This document shows positions 6,721 to 13,958 of a DNA stretch of 46,187 nucleotides, one piece after another. The stretch lies in the NCBI GenBank assembly GCA_902778725.1, contig CACYYS010000011.1, positions 1 to 46,187 on the forward strand, read 5' to 3'. The DNA is from an uncultured Ruminococcus sp. (GTDB lineage: Bacteria; Bacillota; Clostridia; Oscillospirales; CAG-272). A model generated the notes under the pieces. The model was not told where the DNA came from and made no database searches. It saw nothing but the letters and a program-made list of their open reading frames with translations. Numbering within the stretch: position 1 is the stretch's first letter; each line of letters opens with the position of its first letter. The position numbers and the translations under genes are program-made.

Positions 6721-7200
6721 ATGAAAAAGGTTTTCTCCGGTCTGATCGCGGCGCTCGCCGCCCTGCTGCTTGTTTCCTGCGCGGGGACGGCCGACGTCCC
6801 CGATACCGGCGCCTCCGCTCCCGAAACCTACGTCCCCGATCCCGGCGCCGTGCTGACGTTTGCGTCGGAAAAGAGCTCAAACCTGTACGTAGGGGAGAAG
6901 CCGGGGTTCGGCGGCGACTTTACCATTACCCTCTGCGAGGACGGAACGTACTCGTATCACGCCGCTCCTGTCAGCAGTTATATCGGGAGCGGAACGTGGA
7001 CGGTCGATCGCGGCGTCCTGACAATGACCGAGAACAAGGAGGTTTGCGGATATGACTACGTATTCCGCTTCCGCATCGACGACGAGGATCTGCGCTATAT
7101 CGCAGACGGCTCAAGCAAATTCATGTACGTCAACGTTCAGGACGGCGACCGGTTTTTGAAACGGGATGGTGATTCCGGCGTAGAATTGAAAATAAACTGA
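6721..7200 (+). CDS. Truncated tandem paralogue of the preceding lipoprotein
   Basis: The 159-residue product repeats the previous lipoprotein almost codon for codon over its first 140 residues: same signal peptide (MKKVFSGLIAALAALLLVSC, lipobox Cys20) and same GGDFTITL, GTYSYHA and SSKFMYVNVQDGDRF segments. It then jumps from DGDRF straight to LKRDG, skipping about 40 residues found in the longer copy, and ends out of register after another dozen residues. The pair therefore arose by tandem duplication followed by an internal deletion and frame change. The lipoprotein domain itself is intact, so it may still be made. Ribosome site AAGGAG precedes ATG 6721. Confidence 0.8.
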   Translation: MKKVFSGLIAALAALLLVSCAGTADVPDTGASAPETYVPDPGAVLTFASEKSSNLYVGEKPGFGGDFTITLCEDGTYSYHAAPVSSYIGSGTWTVDRGVLTMTENKEVCGYDYVFRFRIDDEDLRYIADGSSKFMYVNVQDGDRFLKRDGDSGVELKIN

Positions 7201-7218
7201 AAGACGCCTCCGGCGAAC

Positions 7219-7262
7219 CAAAAGCGCCCCCTTCTGCCCGACGGGCGGAAGGGGGCGCTCTC
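7219..7262 (+). terminator. Strong hairpin closing the BlaI cassette
   Basis: AGCGCCCCCTTCTGCCC pairs with GGGCGGAAGGGGGCGCT (about 7223-7259). The stem is very stable but is followed by CTCTCTG and not a T run, so termination is probable, not certain. Confidence 0.6.
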
Positions 7263-7376
7263 TGCTGCGAAAATCTGCGTACCCTCTTGAAAAAGCCGCC
7301 GCAACGCTTTATACTGTTAGCAAAGGGATCCCGGCAGGCGAAGAGCGCCCGGGACCGAACAAAGGAGCGATCAGCT

Positions 7377-7508
7377 ATCTACGATACCATCATCCAAAAC
7401 GGGAAAATCATCGACGGCACGGGCGGCCCCGCGTATCACGCCGACGTGGCGATCCGGGAGGGCAGGATCGCGAAGATCGGGCGCGGACTTTCCGGCGCCG
7501 CGCGCTGA
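7377..7508 (+). pseudogene. N-terminal remnant of an N-acyl-D-amino-acid deacylase / amidohydrolase
   Basis: The frame reads (I)YDTIIQNGKIIDGTGG followed by ADVAIREGRIAKIG, the characteristic first strands of the D-aminoacylase/amidohydrolase family (normally about 500 residues). It stops after about 43 codons. A good ribosome site, AAAGGAG (7361-7367), lies nine bases before an ATC at 7377, exactly where family members carry their initiating ATG. Directly after the break come two short perfect hairpins. The metal-binding HxH and all catalytic residues are absent, so this is a gene remnant. Confidence 0.7.
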
Positions 7509-7515
7509 ATGCTGG

Positions 7516-7562
7516 TTCCCCGCCGGCGGCGGGGAAAACGATGTTGTGTCCCGCGGACACAA
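7516..7562. repeat. Two short hairpins at the break of the amidohydrolase remnant
   Basis: TTCCCCGCCG/CGGCGGGGAA (7516-7536) and TTGTGTCC/GGACACAA with loop CGC (7544-7562), separated by AACGATG. The layout resembles single units of the larger hairpin array near the right end of the window. Confidence 0.55.
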
Positions 7563-7568
7563 ACACAC

Positions 7569-7605
7569 AAAAAAACGCCTTTTGTTTATCAAAAGGCGTT
7601 TTTTT
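7569..7605 (-). terminator. Terminator of tRNA-Gly
   Basis: On the minus strand AACGCCTTTTG, a short loop, CAAAAGGCGTT and a long T run lie immediately after the tRNA. Confidence 0.9.
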
Positions 7606-7606
7606 G

Positions 7607-7680
7607 TGGAGCAGGCAACGGGAATCGGACCCGCACCATCAGCTTGGGAAGCTGATGTTCTACCACTAAACTATGCCTGC
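7607..7680 (-). tRNA. tRNA-Gly(CCC)
   Basis: Acceptor arms GCAGGCA (7680-7674) and TGCCTGC (7617-7611) pair; discriminator T and encoded CCA follow (7607-7609). The anticodon stem TCAGC/GCTGA encloses TTCCCAA, giving anticodon CCC, which reads GGG. The T arm has GGTCCGATTCC. Confidence 0.93.
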
Positions 7681-7690
7681 GTGCTTTTCT

Positions 7691-7719
7691 ATTATACGGC
7701 ATCTTTCCCCGCTTGTCAA
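7691..7719 (-). promoter_or_regulatory. Consensus promoter of tRNA-Gly
   Basis: Minus-strand TTGACA (7714-7719), 17 bases, TATAAT (7691-7696), about 10 bases before the tRNA 5' end. Confidence 0.88.
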
Positions 7720-7737
7720 GCGTTTTTCTTCCCTTTC

Positions 7738-7771
7738 GGAAAAAATCTCCGCGGCCGGAGCCGCGGAGATC
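7738..7771 (-). terminator. Terminator after glycosidase copy 1
   Basis: Minus-strand ATCTCCGCGG, six-base loop, CCGCGGAGAT then a T run. Confidence 0.85.
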
Positions 7772-7794
7772 GTTTTTGCCGGGGTGCGAGACCT

Positions 7795-8895
7795 TTACTT
7801 TTTCAAAAGCTCGGCGTCGCGCTTGTCCGCCCTTTCGCAGAAGCGCTTGATGCAGCGGACCTCGTTCATATCGTACGGAAGCCCGTTGAAGCGATAGAGA
7901 TCGTGCTGCCACTTGGTGAGATCCAGAGTGGAGCCTTCCTTCTGATAATCCATTAGGTATCTTCCCCACGGCTCGTAGGTCTGGGAATAACCGGCGATCA
8001 GCCCCCAGTGGTAGGAGCCGATACGCTCCAGATAGAAGAGCGGGAAGATCTCCGCCACGTCGTTCTTTGCGATCCGGTTGAGCCACTCGTTGTTGATCAG
8101 CGGGCGGTCGTACGCGCTGCGAAGATTCTCGATCAAGGCGATCATGTTGGCGTAGGGACCGTAATAGTGGAAGGTGATGACGTCGGAGAGCTCGCAGGCG
8201 CGCGCCTCGATCTCCTGGCGGGGCATCAGGTCGGCGTTGTAGCTCCAGACGTCCGCGGTCAGCGGCTGGATCGGATCGTGGGAGCGGATGATCTCAAAGA
8301 ACCGCTCCATCGCCGGCAGGCTCATCGTGCCGCGGCGGCCGTTGCCCGGCTCATTCCACACGTCCCAGATCTGGAGGCGGGGGTCCTTTGCGTATTTTGC
8401 CGCCAGCTCGTCGACCATCTTGTAATAATACGGCTCGATCTCCGGATCGTCGAGCAGGCAATAGCCGGGAGCGGTATAGCCGCCCGCGTGCGGTCCTCTC
8501 TTGATCCCGCTGTGGTAGCCCCAGTCCACCTTCTGCTCCCCGAAAGCGACGGGGGTGAAGATCTCCTTCGGCACCGTGCAGTCGTTGCCGAGGGTCAGCA
8601 TGACCTTGATCCCGTATTTATCCGCCAGCGTGAAATACTCTTCCAGATTGTTCATGAAGGAGTCGTGCTCATAATACCAGCACTCGAACTGGATGATCGC
8701 GCGCACGGCGTTGAAGCCCGTCTTTTTCGCCAGGTCGAACTCGTATTCGATCTCGCGGAAGACCTCCTCGTGATTGTACTTCTGCCACATGGCGATCCGG
8801 TTGACGCAGTTGGAGGGATAGCCGTTGAAGCCGCGGATCCACGGCTGCGCGTTATACCACTCCCACGCCTGTTCCTTTGTCCATTGTCCTTTCAT
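7795..8895 (-). CDS. (beta/alpha)8-barrel glycoside hydrolase, copy 1
   Basis: The 366-residue protein has the hallmarks of clan GH-A enzymes (GH5/cellulase-like): IWDVWNEPGN gives the acid/base Glu at about residue 182, and LINNEWLNR gives the nucleophile Glu at about residue 270. FNAVRAIIQFE, FHYYGPY and YHWGLIAGYSQ are further barrel strands. There is no signal peptide or membrane segment, so it probably acts in the cytoplasm on imported oligosaccharides or glycosides. Start ATG 8895 follows AAAGGTGAG; a GTG nine bases upstream would disrupt that spacing. A consensus promoter lies just upstream and a terminator follows. A paralogue with about 90 percent identical sequence precedes it in tandem. 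Substrate cannot be told from sequence. Confidence 0.85.
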   Translation of the reverse strand: MKGQWTKEQAWEWYNAQPWIRGFNGYPSNCVNRIAMWQKYNHEEVFREIEYEFDLAKKTGFNAVRAIIQFECWYYEHDSFMNNLEEYFTLADKYGIKVMLTLGNDCTVPKEIFTPVAFGEQKVDWGYHSGIKRGPHAGGYTAPGYCLLDDPEIEPYYYKMVDELAAKYAKDPRLQIWDVWNEPGNGRRGTMSLPAMERFFEIIRSHDPIQPLTADVWSYNADLMPRQEIEARACELSDVITFHYYGPYANMIALIENLRSAYDRPLINNEWLNRIAKNDVAEIFPLFYLERIGSYHWGLIAGYSQTYEPWGRYLMDYQKEGSTLDLTKWQHDLYRFNGLPYDMNEVRCIKRFCERADKRDAELLKK

Positions 8896-8941
8896 ACCGC
8901 TCACCTTTCTTTACTCTTTGTAAAATAGGGATTCCTTTTTC

Positions 8942-8992
8942 ATTATAAAAGAAAGCGATCCGCTTGTCAAGGCAACTTTCCGCGGAAAAGTT
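8942..8992 (-). promoter_or_regulatory. Promoter and candidate operator of glycosidase copy 1
   Basis: Minus-strand TTGACA (8965-8970), 17 bases, TATAAT (8942-8947). Just upstream of the -35 lies the near-palindrome AACTTTCCGCGGAAAAGTT (8974-8992). The core CTTTCCGCGGAAAAG is kept at the same place before copy 2, which suggests a regulator site. Confidence 0.75.
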
Positions 8993-9148
8993 ACCGCTTT
9001 TTTTGTACTCTATTCCCTTGCTTTTTGCGCTTCGCTCCTGCCGAAGTTCCGGTTTTGCGAAAAAAGACCGTAAAACAGAAGCGCAAAGTCAAAGGAAAAG
9101 CCCGCCGGACGTGATTATTTCCCGCCTCCGCGGAGCTTTTCCGGAAAT

Positions 9149-10249
9149 TCAGTTCTTTCTGAGTTTTTCATCGCGCTTGTCCGCCCTTTCGCAGAAGCGC
9201 TTGATGCAGCGGATCTCGTTCATATCGTACGGAAGCCCGTTGAAGCGGTAAAGATCGTGCTGCCACTTGGTGAGATCCAGGGTAGAACCTTCCTTTTGAT
9301 AGTTCGCCAGATAGACCGCCCACGGCTCGTAGGTCTGGGAATAACCGGCGATCAGCCCCCAGTGGTAGGAGCCGATGCGCTCCAGATAGAAGAGCGGGAA
9401 GATCTCCGCCACGTCGTTCTTTGCGATCCGGTTGAGCCACTCGTTGTTGATCAGCGGGCGGTCGTACGCATTGCGGAGATTCTCGATCAGGGCGATCATA
9501 TTGCCGTAGGGACCGTAATAGTGGAAGGTGATGACGTCGGAGAGCTCGCAGGCGCGCGCCTCGATCTCCTGGCGGGGCATCAGGTCGGCGGTGTAGCTCC
9601 AGACGTCCGCGGTCAGCGGCTGGATCGGATCGTGGGAGCGGATGATCTCAAAGAACCGCTCCATCGCCGGCAGGCTCATCGCGCCGCGGCGGCTGTTGCC
9701 CGGCTCGTTCCAAACGTCCCAGATCTGGAGGCGGGGGTCTTTTGCGTATTTGGCGGCAAGCTCGTCGACCATCCTGTAATAATACGGCTCGATCTCCGGA
9801 TCGTCGAGCAGGCAATAGCCGGGAGCGGTGAACCCGACCTCAAACGGTCCCCTTTTGATCCCTCCGTGATAACCCCAGTCCACCTTCTGCTCCCCGAAAA
9901 CGACGGGGGTGAAAAATTCCTTCGGCAGGAGGCAGTCGTTGCCGAGACACAACATGATCTTGATCCCGTATTTGTCCGCCAGCGTGAAATACTCTTCCAG
10001 ATTGTTCATGAAGGCGTCGTGCTCATAATACCAGCACTCGAACTGAATGAACATACGCGCGGCGTTGAAGCCCGTCTTTTTCGCCAGGTCGAACTCGTAT
10101 TCGATCTCGCGGAAGACCTCCTCGTGATTGTACTTCTGCCATATAGCGACCCAGTTGACGCAGTTGGAGGGCATACCGTTGAAGCCGCGGATCCACGGCT
10201 GCGCGTTATACCACTCCCACGCCTGTTCCTTTGTCCATTGTCCTTTCAT
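9149..10249 (-). CDS. (beta/alpha)8-barrel glycoside hydrolase, copy 2
   Basis: A 366-residue tandem paralogue of the gene at 7795-8895, aligned without gaps over its full length. Both catalytic Glu motifs are kept (WNEPGN and NNEW). Differences cluster in loops near the substrate side: RMFIQFECW for RAIIQFECW, CLGNDCLLPKEF for TLGNDCTVPKEI, and GPFEVGF for GPHAGGY. This suggests divergence in specificity. The start ATG 10249 follows AAAGGCGAG; an in-frame ATG further upstream would overlap the promoter. Each copy has its own near-identical promoter, so expression may be co-ordinated yet independent. No export signal. Family assignment to clan GH-A is firm, exact family is not. Confidence 0.85.
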   Translation of the reverse strand: MKGQWTKEQAWEWYNAQPWIRGFNGMPSNCVNWVAIWQKYNHEEVFREIEYEFDLAKKTGFNAARMFIQFECWYYEHDAFMNNLEEYFTLADKYGIKIMLCLGNDCLLPKEFFTPVVFGEQKVDWGYHGGIKRGPFEVGFTAPGYCLLDDPEIEPYYYRMVDELAAKYAKDPRLQIWDVWNEPGNSRRGAMSLPAMERFFEIIRSHDPIQPLTADVWSYTADLMPRQEIEARACELSDVITFHYYGPYGNMIALIENLRNAYDRPLINNEWLNRIAKNDVAEIFPLFYLERIGSYHWGLIAGYSQTYEPWAVYLANYQKEGSTLDLTKWQHDLYRFNGLPYDMNEIRCIKRFCERADKRDEKLRKN

Positions 10250-10295
10250 ACCGCTCGCCTTTCTGTACTTTTTATGAAATAGGGATTCCTTTTTC

Positions 10296-10345
10296 ATTAT
10301 AAAAGAAGGCGGTCCGCTTGTCAAGGCGGCTTTCCGCGGAAAAGT
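10296..10345 (-). promoter_or_regulatory. Promoter and candidate operator of glycosidase copy 2
   Basis: Minus-strand TTGACA (10319-10324), 17 bases, TATAAT (10296-10301). The conserved near-palindrome CTTTCCGCGGAAAAG follows at about 10330-10344, in the same position as in copy 1. Confidence 0.72.
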
Positions 10346-10413
10346 CAGCGTTTTTGTGTACTTGATCGCCCTTCCTTTCTTTTGCGAGCCCCGGTGAACG
10401 GGCAGCGAATGAC

Positions 10414-10450
10414 GCGGGGAGACGCGACACGGTCGCGTCTCCCCGCTTTT
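10414..10450. terminator. Long perfect hairpin after the feo operon
   Basis: GCGGGGAGACGCGAC (10414-10428) and GTCGCGTCTCCCCGC (10432-10446) form a 15-bp stem; TTTT follows on the plus strand. It lies just after the last feo gene and probably ends that transcript, although the minus strand lacks a clear T run. The core GAGACGCGA recurs in the repeat at about 43.45 kb. Confidence 0.6.
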
Positions 10451-10452
10451 CC

Positions 10453-10623
10453 CTATTTTTTATGGCAGGAGCCGCTCATCGGGCAGCAGCCGCAATTTGC
10501 GCCGCAGGACGATCCGCCCCGTTTTTTATCGCGGATCAGCGCCGCGACGATCAGCCCGACGGCGATCAGGAGGACCGCCGAGATCAGGACTGTGGCGAGA
10601 TTTTCCGCAAGCCAGGCGAGCAT
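10453..10623 (-). CDS. FeoB-associated Cys-rich small membrane protein
   Basis: This 56-residue gene directly follows feoB with a 12-base gap. Residues about 10-30 form a single transmembrane helix (TVLISAVLLIAVGLIVAALI), followed by RDKKRG and a cysteine-rich tail, SSCGANCGCCPMSGSCHKK, with five cysteines. The layout matches the small 'FeoB-associated Cys-rich membrane protein' family commonly found at the end of feo operons in Bacillota. It probably helps Fe(II) transfer or FeoB assembly; the exact role is not established. The start ATG 10623 is preceded by GTGATAAGG. Confidence 0.85.
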   Translation of the reverse strand: MLAWLAENLATVLISAVLLIAVGLIVAALIRDKKRGGSSCGANCGCCPMSGSCHKK

Positions 10624-10635
10624 CCTTATCACTCC

Positions 10636-13140
10636 TTATTTGTTGGTTTTGAGTTTTTCGGTGAGCGTGGTCGCTTCCTTGTACTTCTTGATGAAGATCA
10701 TATAGAACATCAGGCAGAGGAGCGCGACGGCGCAGATCAGGCTGATGACGTTCAGCGCGCCGGAGAGGTTGCCGCTGAATAGGTTGCCGAACTGATTGAT
10801 CATCAGGGAGATCGCATAAGCAAATCCGCACTGGTAGGCGATGGCAAACCAGGTCCACTTCCGGTTGTTCATCTCACGCTTGATCGCGCCGATCGCGGCG
10901 AAGCACGGAGCGCAGAGCAGGTTGAAGACGAGGAAGGAGTAGCCCGTAAGTCCGGTGAACGCCTCGCGCAGACCAGCCTGATCGCCGTAAAGGATGCCCA
11001 TCGTGCCGACGATATTCTCCTTTGCGACAAGGCCGGTGACAGAGGCGACGGTCGCCTGCCAGTTGCCCCAGCCGAGAGGCGCGAAGATCCAGGCGACGGC
11101 GTTCCCGATTTTGGCAAGGATCGACGCGTCAAGCTGCTCCTCCGAGAGCATCATGAACTTGCCGTCCACCCAGCCGAAGAAGGAGGTGAACCAGACCACG
11201 ATCGTGGAAAGCAGGATGATGGTGCCGGCCTTTTTGATGAAGGACCAGCCGCGCTCCCACATCGAACGCAGCACGTTGCCGAGCGTGGGCCAGTGGTAGG
11301 CGGGGAGCTCCATGACGAAGGGAGCGGGCTCGCCCGCGAACATTTTGGTCTTTTTCAGCATGATGCCGGAGAGGATGATCGCCGCCATACCGATAAAGTA
11401 AGCGGAGGTGGCGACCCACGCAGAGCCGTTAAAGAGGGCGCCCGCGATCATCGCGATGAAGGGGACCTTGGCGCCGCAGGGGATGAAGGTGGTCGTCATG
11501 ATCGTCATACGGCGGTCACGCTCGTTTTCGATCGTGCGGCTCGCCATAACGCCGGGGATTCCGCAGCCGGTGCCGATCAGCATCGGGATGAAGGACTTGC
11601 CGGAGAGGCCGAAGCGGCGGAAGATCCGGTCAAGCACGAAGGCGATACGCGCCATATAGCCGCACGCCTCAAGGAACGCGAGCAGGAGGAAGAGGACCAG
11701 CATCTGCGGTACAAAGCCGAGCACCGCGCCGACGCCGGCGACGATCCCGTCGAGGATCAGGCCTTTGAGCCAATCGGCGGTGTTGAGTTTATCGAGCAGG
11801 CCCTCGATCAGGGTCGGGATACCGGGGACCCAGACGCCGTAATCGGCGGGATCCGGCTCGGCAAATTCCGGATTGGTCTTGGTAAAGTACTCCGCCGCGT
11901 CCGCAAAGGAGAGCGCGTTCACTTCCTCCTCGTCCGCGTCGTCCGGGACTTTGTCAAAATAAACGTCGATCTCGCTTTCTTCCAGCGTTTCGTCATCGAC
12001 GACCGTGTATTTTTTTGATTTCTCGGCGGAGGTGACGGCGCCGATCTCCTCGCGGAGCGCGTCCGCGTCAAAATCCTCCGCTTCGGCGTCCACTTCGACC
12101 CCGTAAGCGTCAAGCGCGCGGATGGCAGCCTCGTACTCCTCCGTCTTTTCCTCCGCCTCGGAGGAACCGATGCCGAAGAGATGCCATCCGTCGCCGAAGA
12201 GGCCGTCGTTTGCCCAGTCGGTCGCGGCGGAGCCGATGCCGACCATCGAGATCCAGTAGACAAGGAACATCACAAGCGCAAAGATCGGCAGACCGAGCCA
12301 GCGGTTGGTAACGACCTTATCGATCTTATCGGAGGTGGAGAGTTTTCCGACGTTCTTCTTTTTATAGCAGGCTTTGATCACGGAGGCGATGTAAATATAG
12401 CGCTCGTTGGTGATGATGCTCTCCGCGTCGTCGTCCAGCTCCTTTTCCGCCGCTTTGATATCCGACTCGATATGCGCGAGCGTCTCGCTGTCGATCTTCA
12501 GCGTTCCGAGGACCTTGTCGTCGCGCTCAAAGACCTTGATCGCGTACCAACGCTGCTGCTCCTCCGGCATATTGTGGACGGCCGCTTCCTCGATGTGAGC
12601 CAGCGCGTGCTCCACAGGACCGGAAAAGGTGTGCTGGGGAACGGTCTTTCCGTTTTTCGCCGCTTCGACCGCCGCTTCCGCCGCCTCGCTGATGCCCGTG
12701 CCCTTGAGCGCGGAGATCTCCACGACCTTGCAGCCGATCTGACGGGCAAGCTCCGCCGTGTCGATCCGGTCGCCGTTCTTTTTCACGACGTCCATCATGT
12801 TGATAGCGACGACCACCGGGATCCCGAGCTCGGTCAGCTGGGTCGTGAGGTAGAGGTTGCGCTCGAGGTTGGTCCCGTCGATGATATTGAGGATCGCGTC
12901 GGGCCGCTCGCCGATCAGGTAGTTCCGGGCGACGACCTCCTCCAGCGTATAAGGGGACAGAGAATAGATGCCGGGAAGGTCGGTGATAACGACGCCGTCG
13001 TGCTTTTTCAGCTTTCCTTCCTTCTTTTCGACCGTGACGCCGGGCCAGTTTCCGACAAACTGGTTGGAGCCGGTCAGCGCGTTGAAGAGCGTAGTCTTCC
13101 CGCTGTTCGGGTTGCCTGCCAGGGCAATTCGCAGATCCAT
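10636..13140 (-). CDS. feoB: Ferrous iron transport protein B
   Basis: The start is placed at ATG 13140, directly after GGAAAGGAAACGAT; this gives MDLRIALAGNPNSGKTT, the usual FeoB N-terminus. G-protein motifs are complete: GNPNSGKT (G1), DLPG (G3), NMMD (G4), SALKG (G5). The membrane part has the two Gate motifs (IPMLIGTGCGIPGVMASRT, TTTFIPCGAKVPF) and ends with several helices, for 834 residues in all. An acidic insertion of about 110 residues, roughly 320-435 (SSEAEEKTEEYEAA..., PDDADEEEVNALSF), sits after the first transmembrane helix; it makes the protein longer than E. coli FeoB (773). It imports Fe(II). It lies in an operon with two feoA genes upstream and a Cys-rich peptide downstream. 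Confidence 0.96.
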   Translation of the reverse strand: MDLRIALAGNPNSGKTTLFNALTGSNQFVGNWPGVTVEKKEGKLKKHDGVVITDLPGIYSLSPYTLEEVVARNYLIGERPDAILNIIDGTNLERNLYLTTQLTELGIPVVVAINMMDVVKKNGDRIDTAELARQIGCKVVEISALKGTGISEAAEAAVEAAKNGKTVPQHTFSGPVEHALAHIEEAAVHNMPEEQQRWYAIKVFERDDKVLGTLKIDSETLAHIESDIKAAEKELDDDAESIITNERYIYIASVIKACYKKKNVGKLSTSDKIDKVVTNRWLGLPIFALVMFLVYWISMVGIGSAATDWANDGLFGDGWHLFGIGSSEAEEKTEEYEAAIRALDAYGVEVDAEAEDFDADALREEIGAVTSAEKSKKYTVVDDETLEESEIDVYFDKVPDDADEEEVNALSFADAAEYFTKTNPEFAEPDPADYGVWVPGIPTLIEGLLDKLNTADWLKGLILDGIVAGVGAVLGFVPQMLVLFLLLAFLEACGYMARIAFVLDRIFRRFGLSGKSFIPMLIGTGCGIPGVMASRTIENERDRRMTIMTTTFIPCGAKVPFIAMIAGALFNGSAWVATSAYFIGMAAIILSGIMLKKTKMFAGEPAPFVMELPAYHWPTLGNVLRSMWERGWSFIKKAGTIILLSTIVVWFTSFFGWVDGKFMMLSEEQLDASILAKIGNAVAWIFAPLGWGNWQATVASVTGLVAKENIVGTMGILYGDQAGLREAFTGLTGYSFLVFNLLCAPCFAAIGAIKREMNNRKWTWFAIAYQCGFAYAISLMINQFGNLFSGNLSGALNVISLICAVALLCLMFYMIFIKKYKEATTLTEKLKTNK

Positions 13141-13230
13141 ATCGTTTCCTTTCCGCATTCCGGTTTGCATCCGCTAACCGGGAGCTTTAAAATAAGGGGG
13201 TCTCCCCCGAAGTTCTGACTTTTTGCCGGT

Positions 13231-13452
13231 TTATTCCACTTCGATCATTTCCGCGTCCGCTTTACGGAGCGAGAGCTCGTAGCCCCGGACCATGACCTCG
13301 ACAGGGTCCCCCAGGGGAGCCAGCTTGCGGACAAAAACCTCCACGCCGCGCGTGATCCCCATGTCCATGATGCGGCGCTTCACCGCGCCCTCACCGTGCA
13401 GGCGGACGACCTTCACGGTCTCGCCGATCTTTGCGTCCCGCAGTGTTTTCAT
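13231..13452 (-). CDS. feoA: FeoA-domain protein, copy 2 of the operon
   Basis: A 73-residue single-domain protein with the SH3-like FeoA pattern: IGETVKVVRLHGEGAVKRRIMDMGITRGVEV then VEVMVRGYELSLRKADAEMI. The segment RRIMDMGI is the family's best-kept stretch. FeoA binds the cytoplasmic side of FeoB and supports Fe(II) uptake. It lies between the first feoA and feoB. Start ATG 13452 follows AGGAGG. Having two separate FeoA proteins is common in anaerobic Bacillota and may allow a heteromeric complex. Confidence 0.92.
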   Translation of the reverse strand: MKTLRDAKIGETVKVVRLHGEGAVKRRIMDMGITRGVEVFVRKLAPLGDPVEVMVRGYELSLRKADAEMIEVE

Positions 13453-13489
13453 ATGTCTGTATCCTCCTTTTACCGTTTTTTTCTTTTAT

Positions 13490-13702
13490 TCAGATCATGA
13501 TCTTGCGCGCCATCTCGTCATTGATGGCGACGCGCGATTCCTTGACCTTCACGATCACATTGCCGCCCATGGCCGTGATCACGCTGACCGTCTCACCGGC
13601 GACAAAACCGAGATCCTCCAGGTGCTTTTTCACCTCCGGATTCCCGCCTACTTTTTTGATGATGTTCTCTTCCCCTACTCCAGCCAAGCTGAGCGGCATC
13701 AT
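13490..13702 (-). CDS. feoA: FeoA-domain protein, first gene of the feo operon
   Basis: A 70-residue FeoA-type SH3-like protein: MPLSLAGVGEENIIKKVGG, VKKHLEDLGFVAGETVSVI, GNVIVKVKESRVAINDEMARKIMI. It shares the fold pattern but little sequence with the second feoA. It is the first gene after the operator-laden promoter and so opens the transcript. Two ATGs stand together; the ribosome site AAAGGACGG precedes them. It is probably a FeoB partner. Confidence 0.9.
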   Translation of the reverse strand: MMPLSLAGVGEENIIKKVGGNPEVKKHLEDLGFVAGETVSVITAMGGNVIVKVKESRVAINDEMARKIMI

Positions 13703-13736
13703 AAGATCCGTCCTTTCTTTCGACCGGCGCCGCGCG

Positions 13737-13863
13737 CCGGTTAGCCTTCTCTAACCGGATATTATTATAGTTACCTTTCGCTAACCGGTCAAGAGGTTTT
13801 CGCTCTTTTTTCCGTTTTTTCCGCATTTTCAGCGGAGGAGACAAAGAGTTAGCACCTGCTAAC
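13737..13863 (-). promoter_or_regulatory. feo promoter with three GTTAG-N6-CTAAC dyads
   Basis: Minus-strand TTGACC (13787-13792), 17 bases, TATAAT (13764-13769). Site B, GTTACCTTTCGCTAAC (13770-13785), fills the spacer. Site C, GTTAGCCTTCTCTAAC (13740-13755; extended arms CCGGTTAG/CTAACCGG 13737-13758), covers the expected start point. Site A, GTTAGCACCTGCTAAC (13848-13863), is upstream. The half-sites resemble those of DtxR/IdeR-family iron repressors but with a six-base centre. Iron-dependent repression is inferred. Confidence 0.8.
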
Positions 13864-13903
13864 ATCGGTTTTTGTTCAGTTTTACCATCTCCCGCCGGAC
13901 ATG

Positions 13904-13934
13904 AAAAAACGCTTCCGTTATCGGAAGCGTTTTC
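13904..13934 (-). terminator. Terminator of the MazG-like gene
   Basis: AAAACGCTTCCG, loop TTAT, CGGAAGCGTTTT; on the minus strand it is followed by a T run. Confidence 0.85.
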
Positions 13935-13958
13935 TTTCTTTTTCTGAAGCGACGGAAC

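Noticed and set aside
7287..7376. Upstream extension (30 codons) of the amidohydrolase remnant
   Set aside because: It is not similar to the family, and the ribosome site lies inside it, nine bases before codon ATC 7377.
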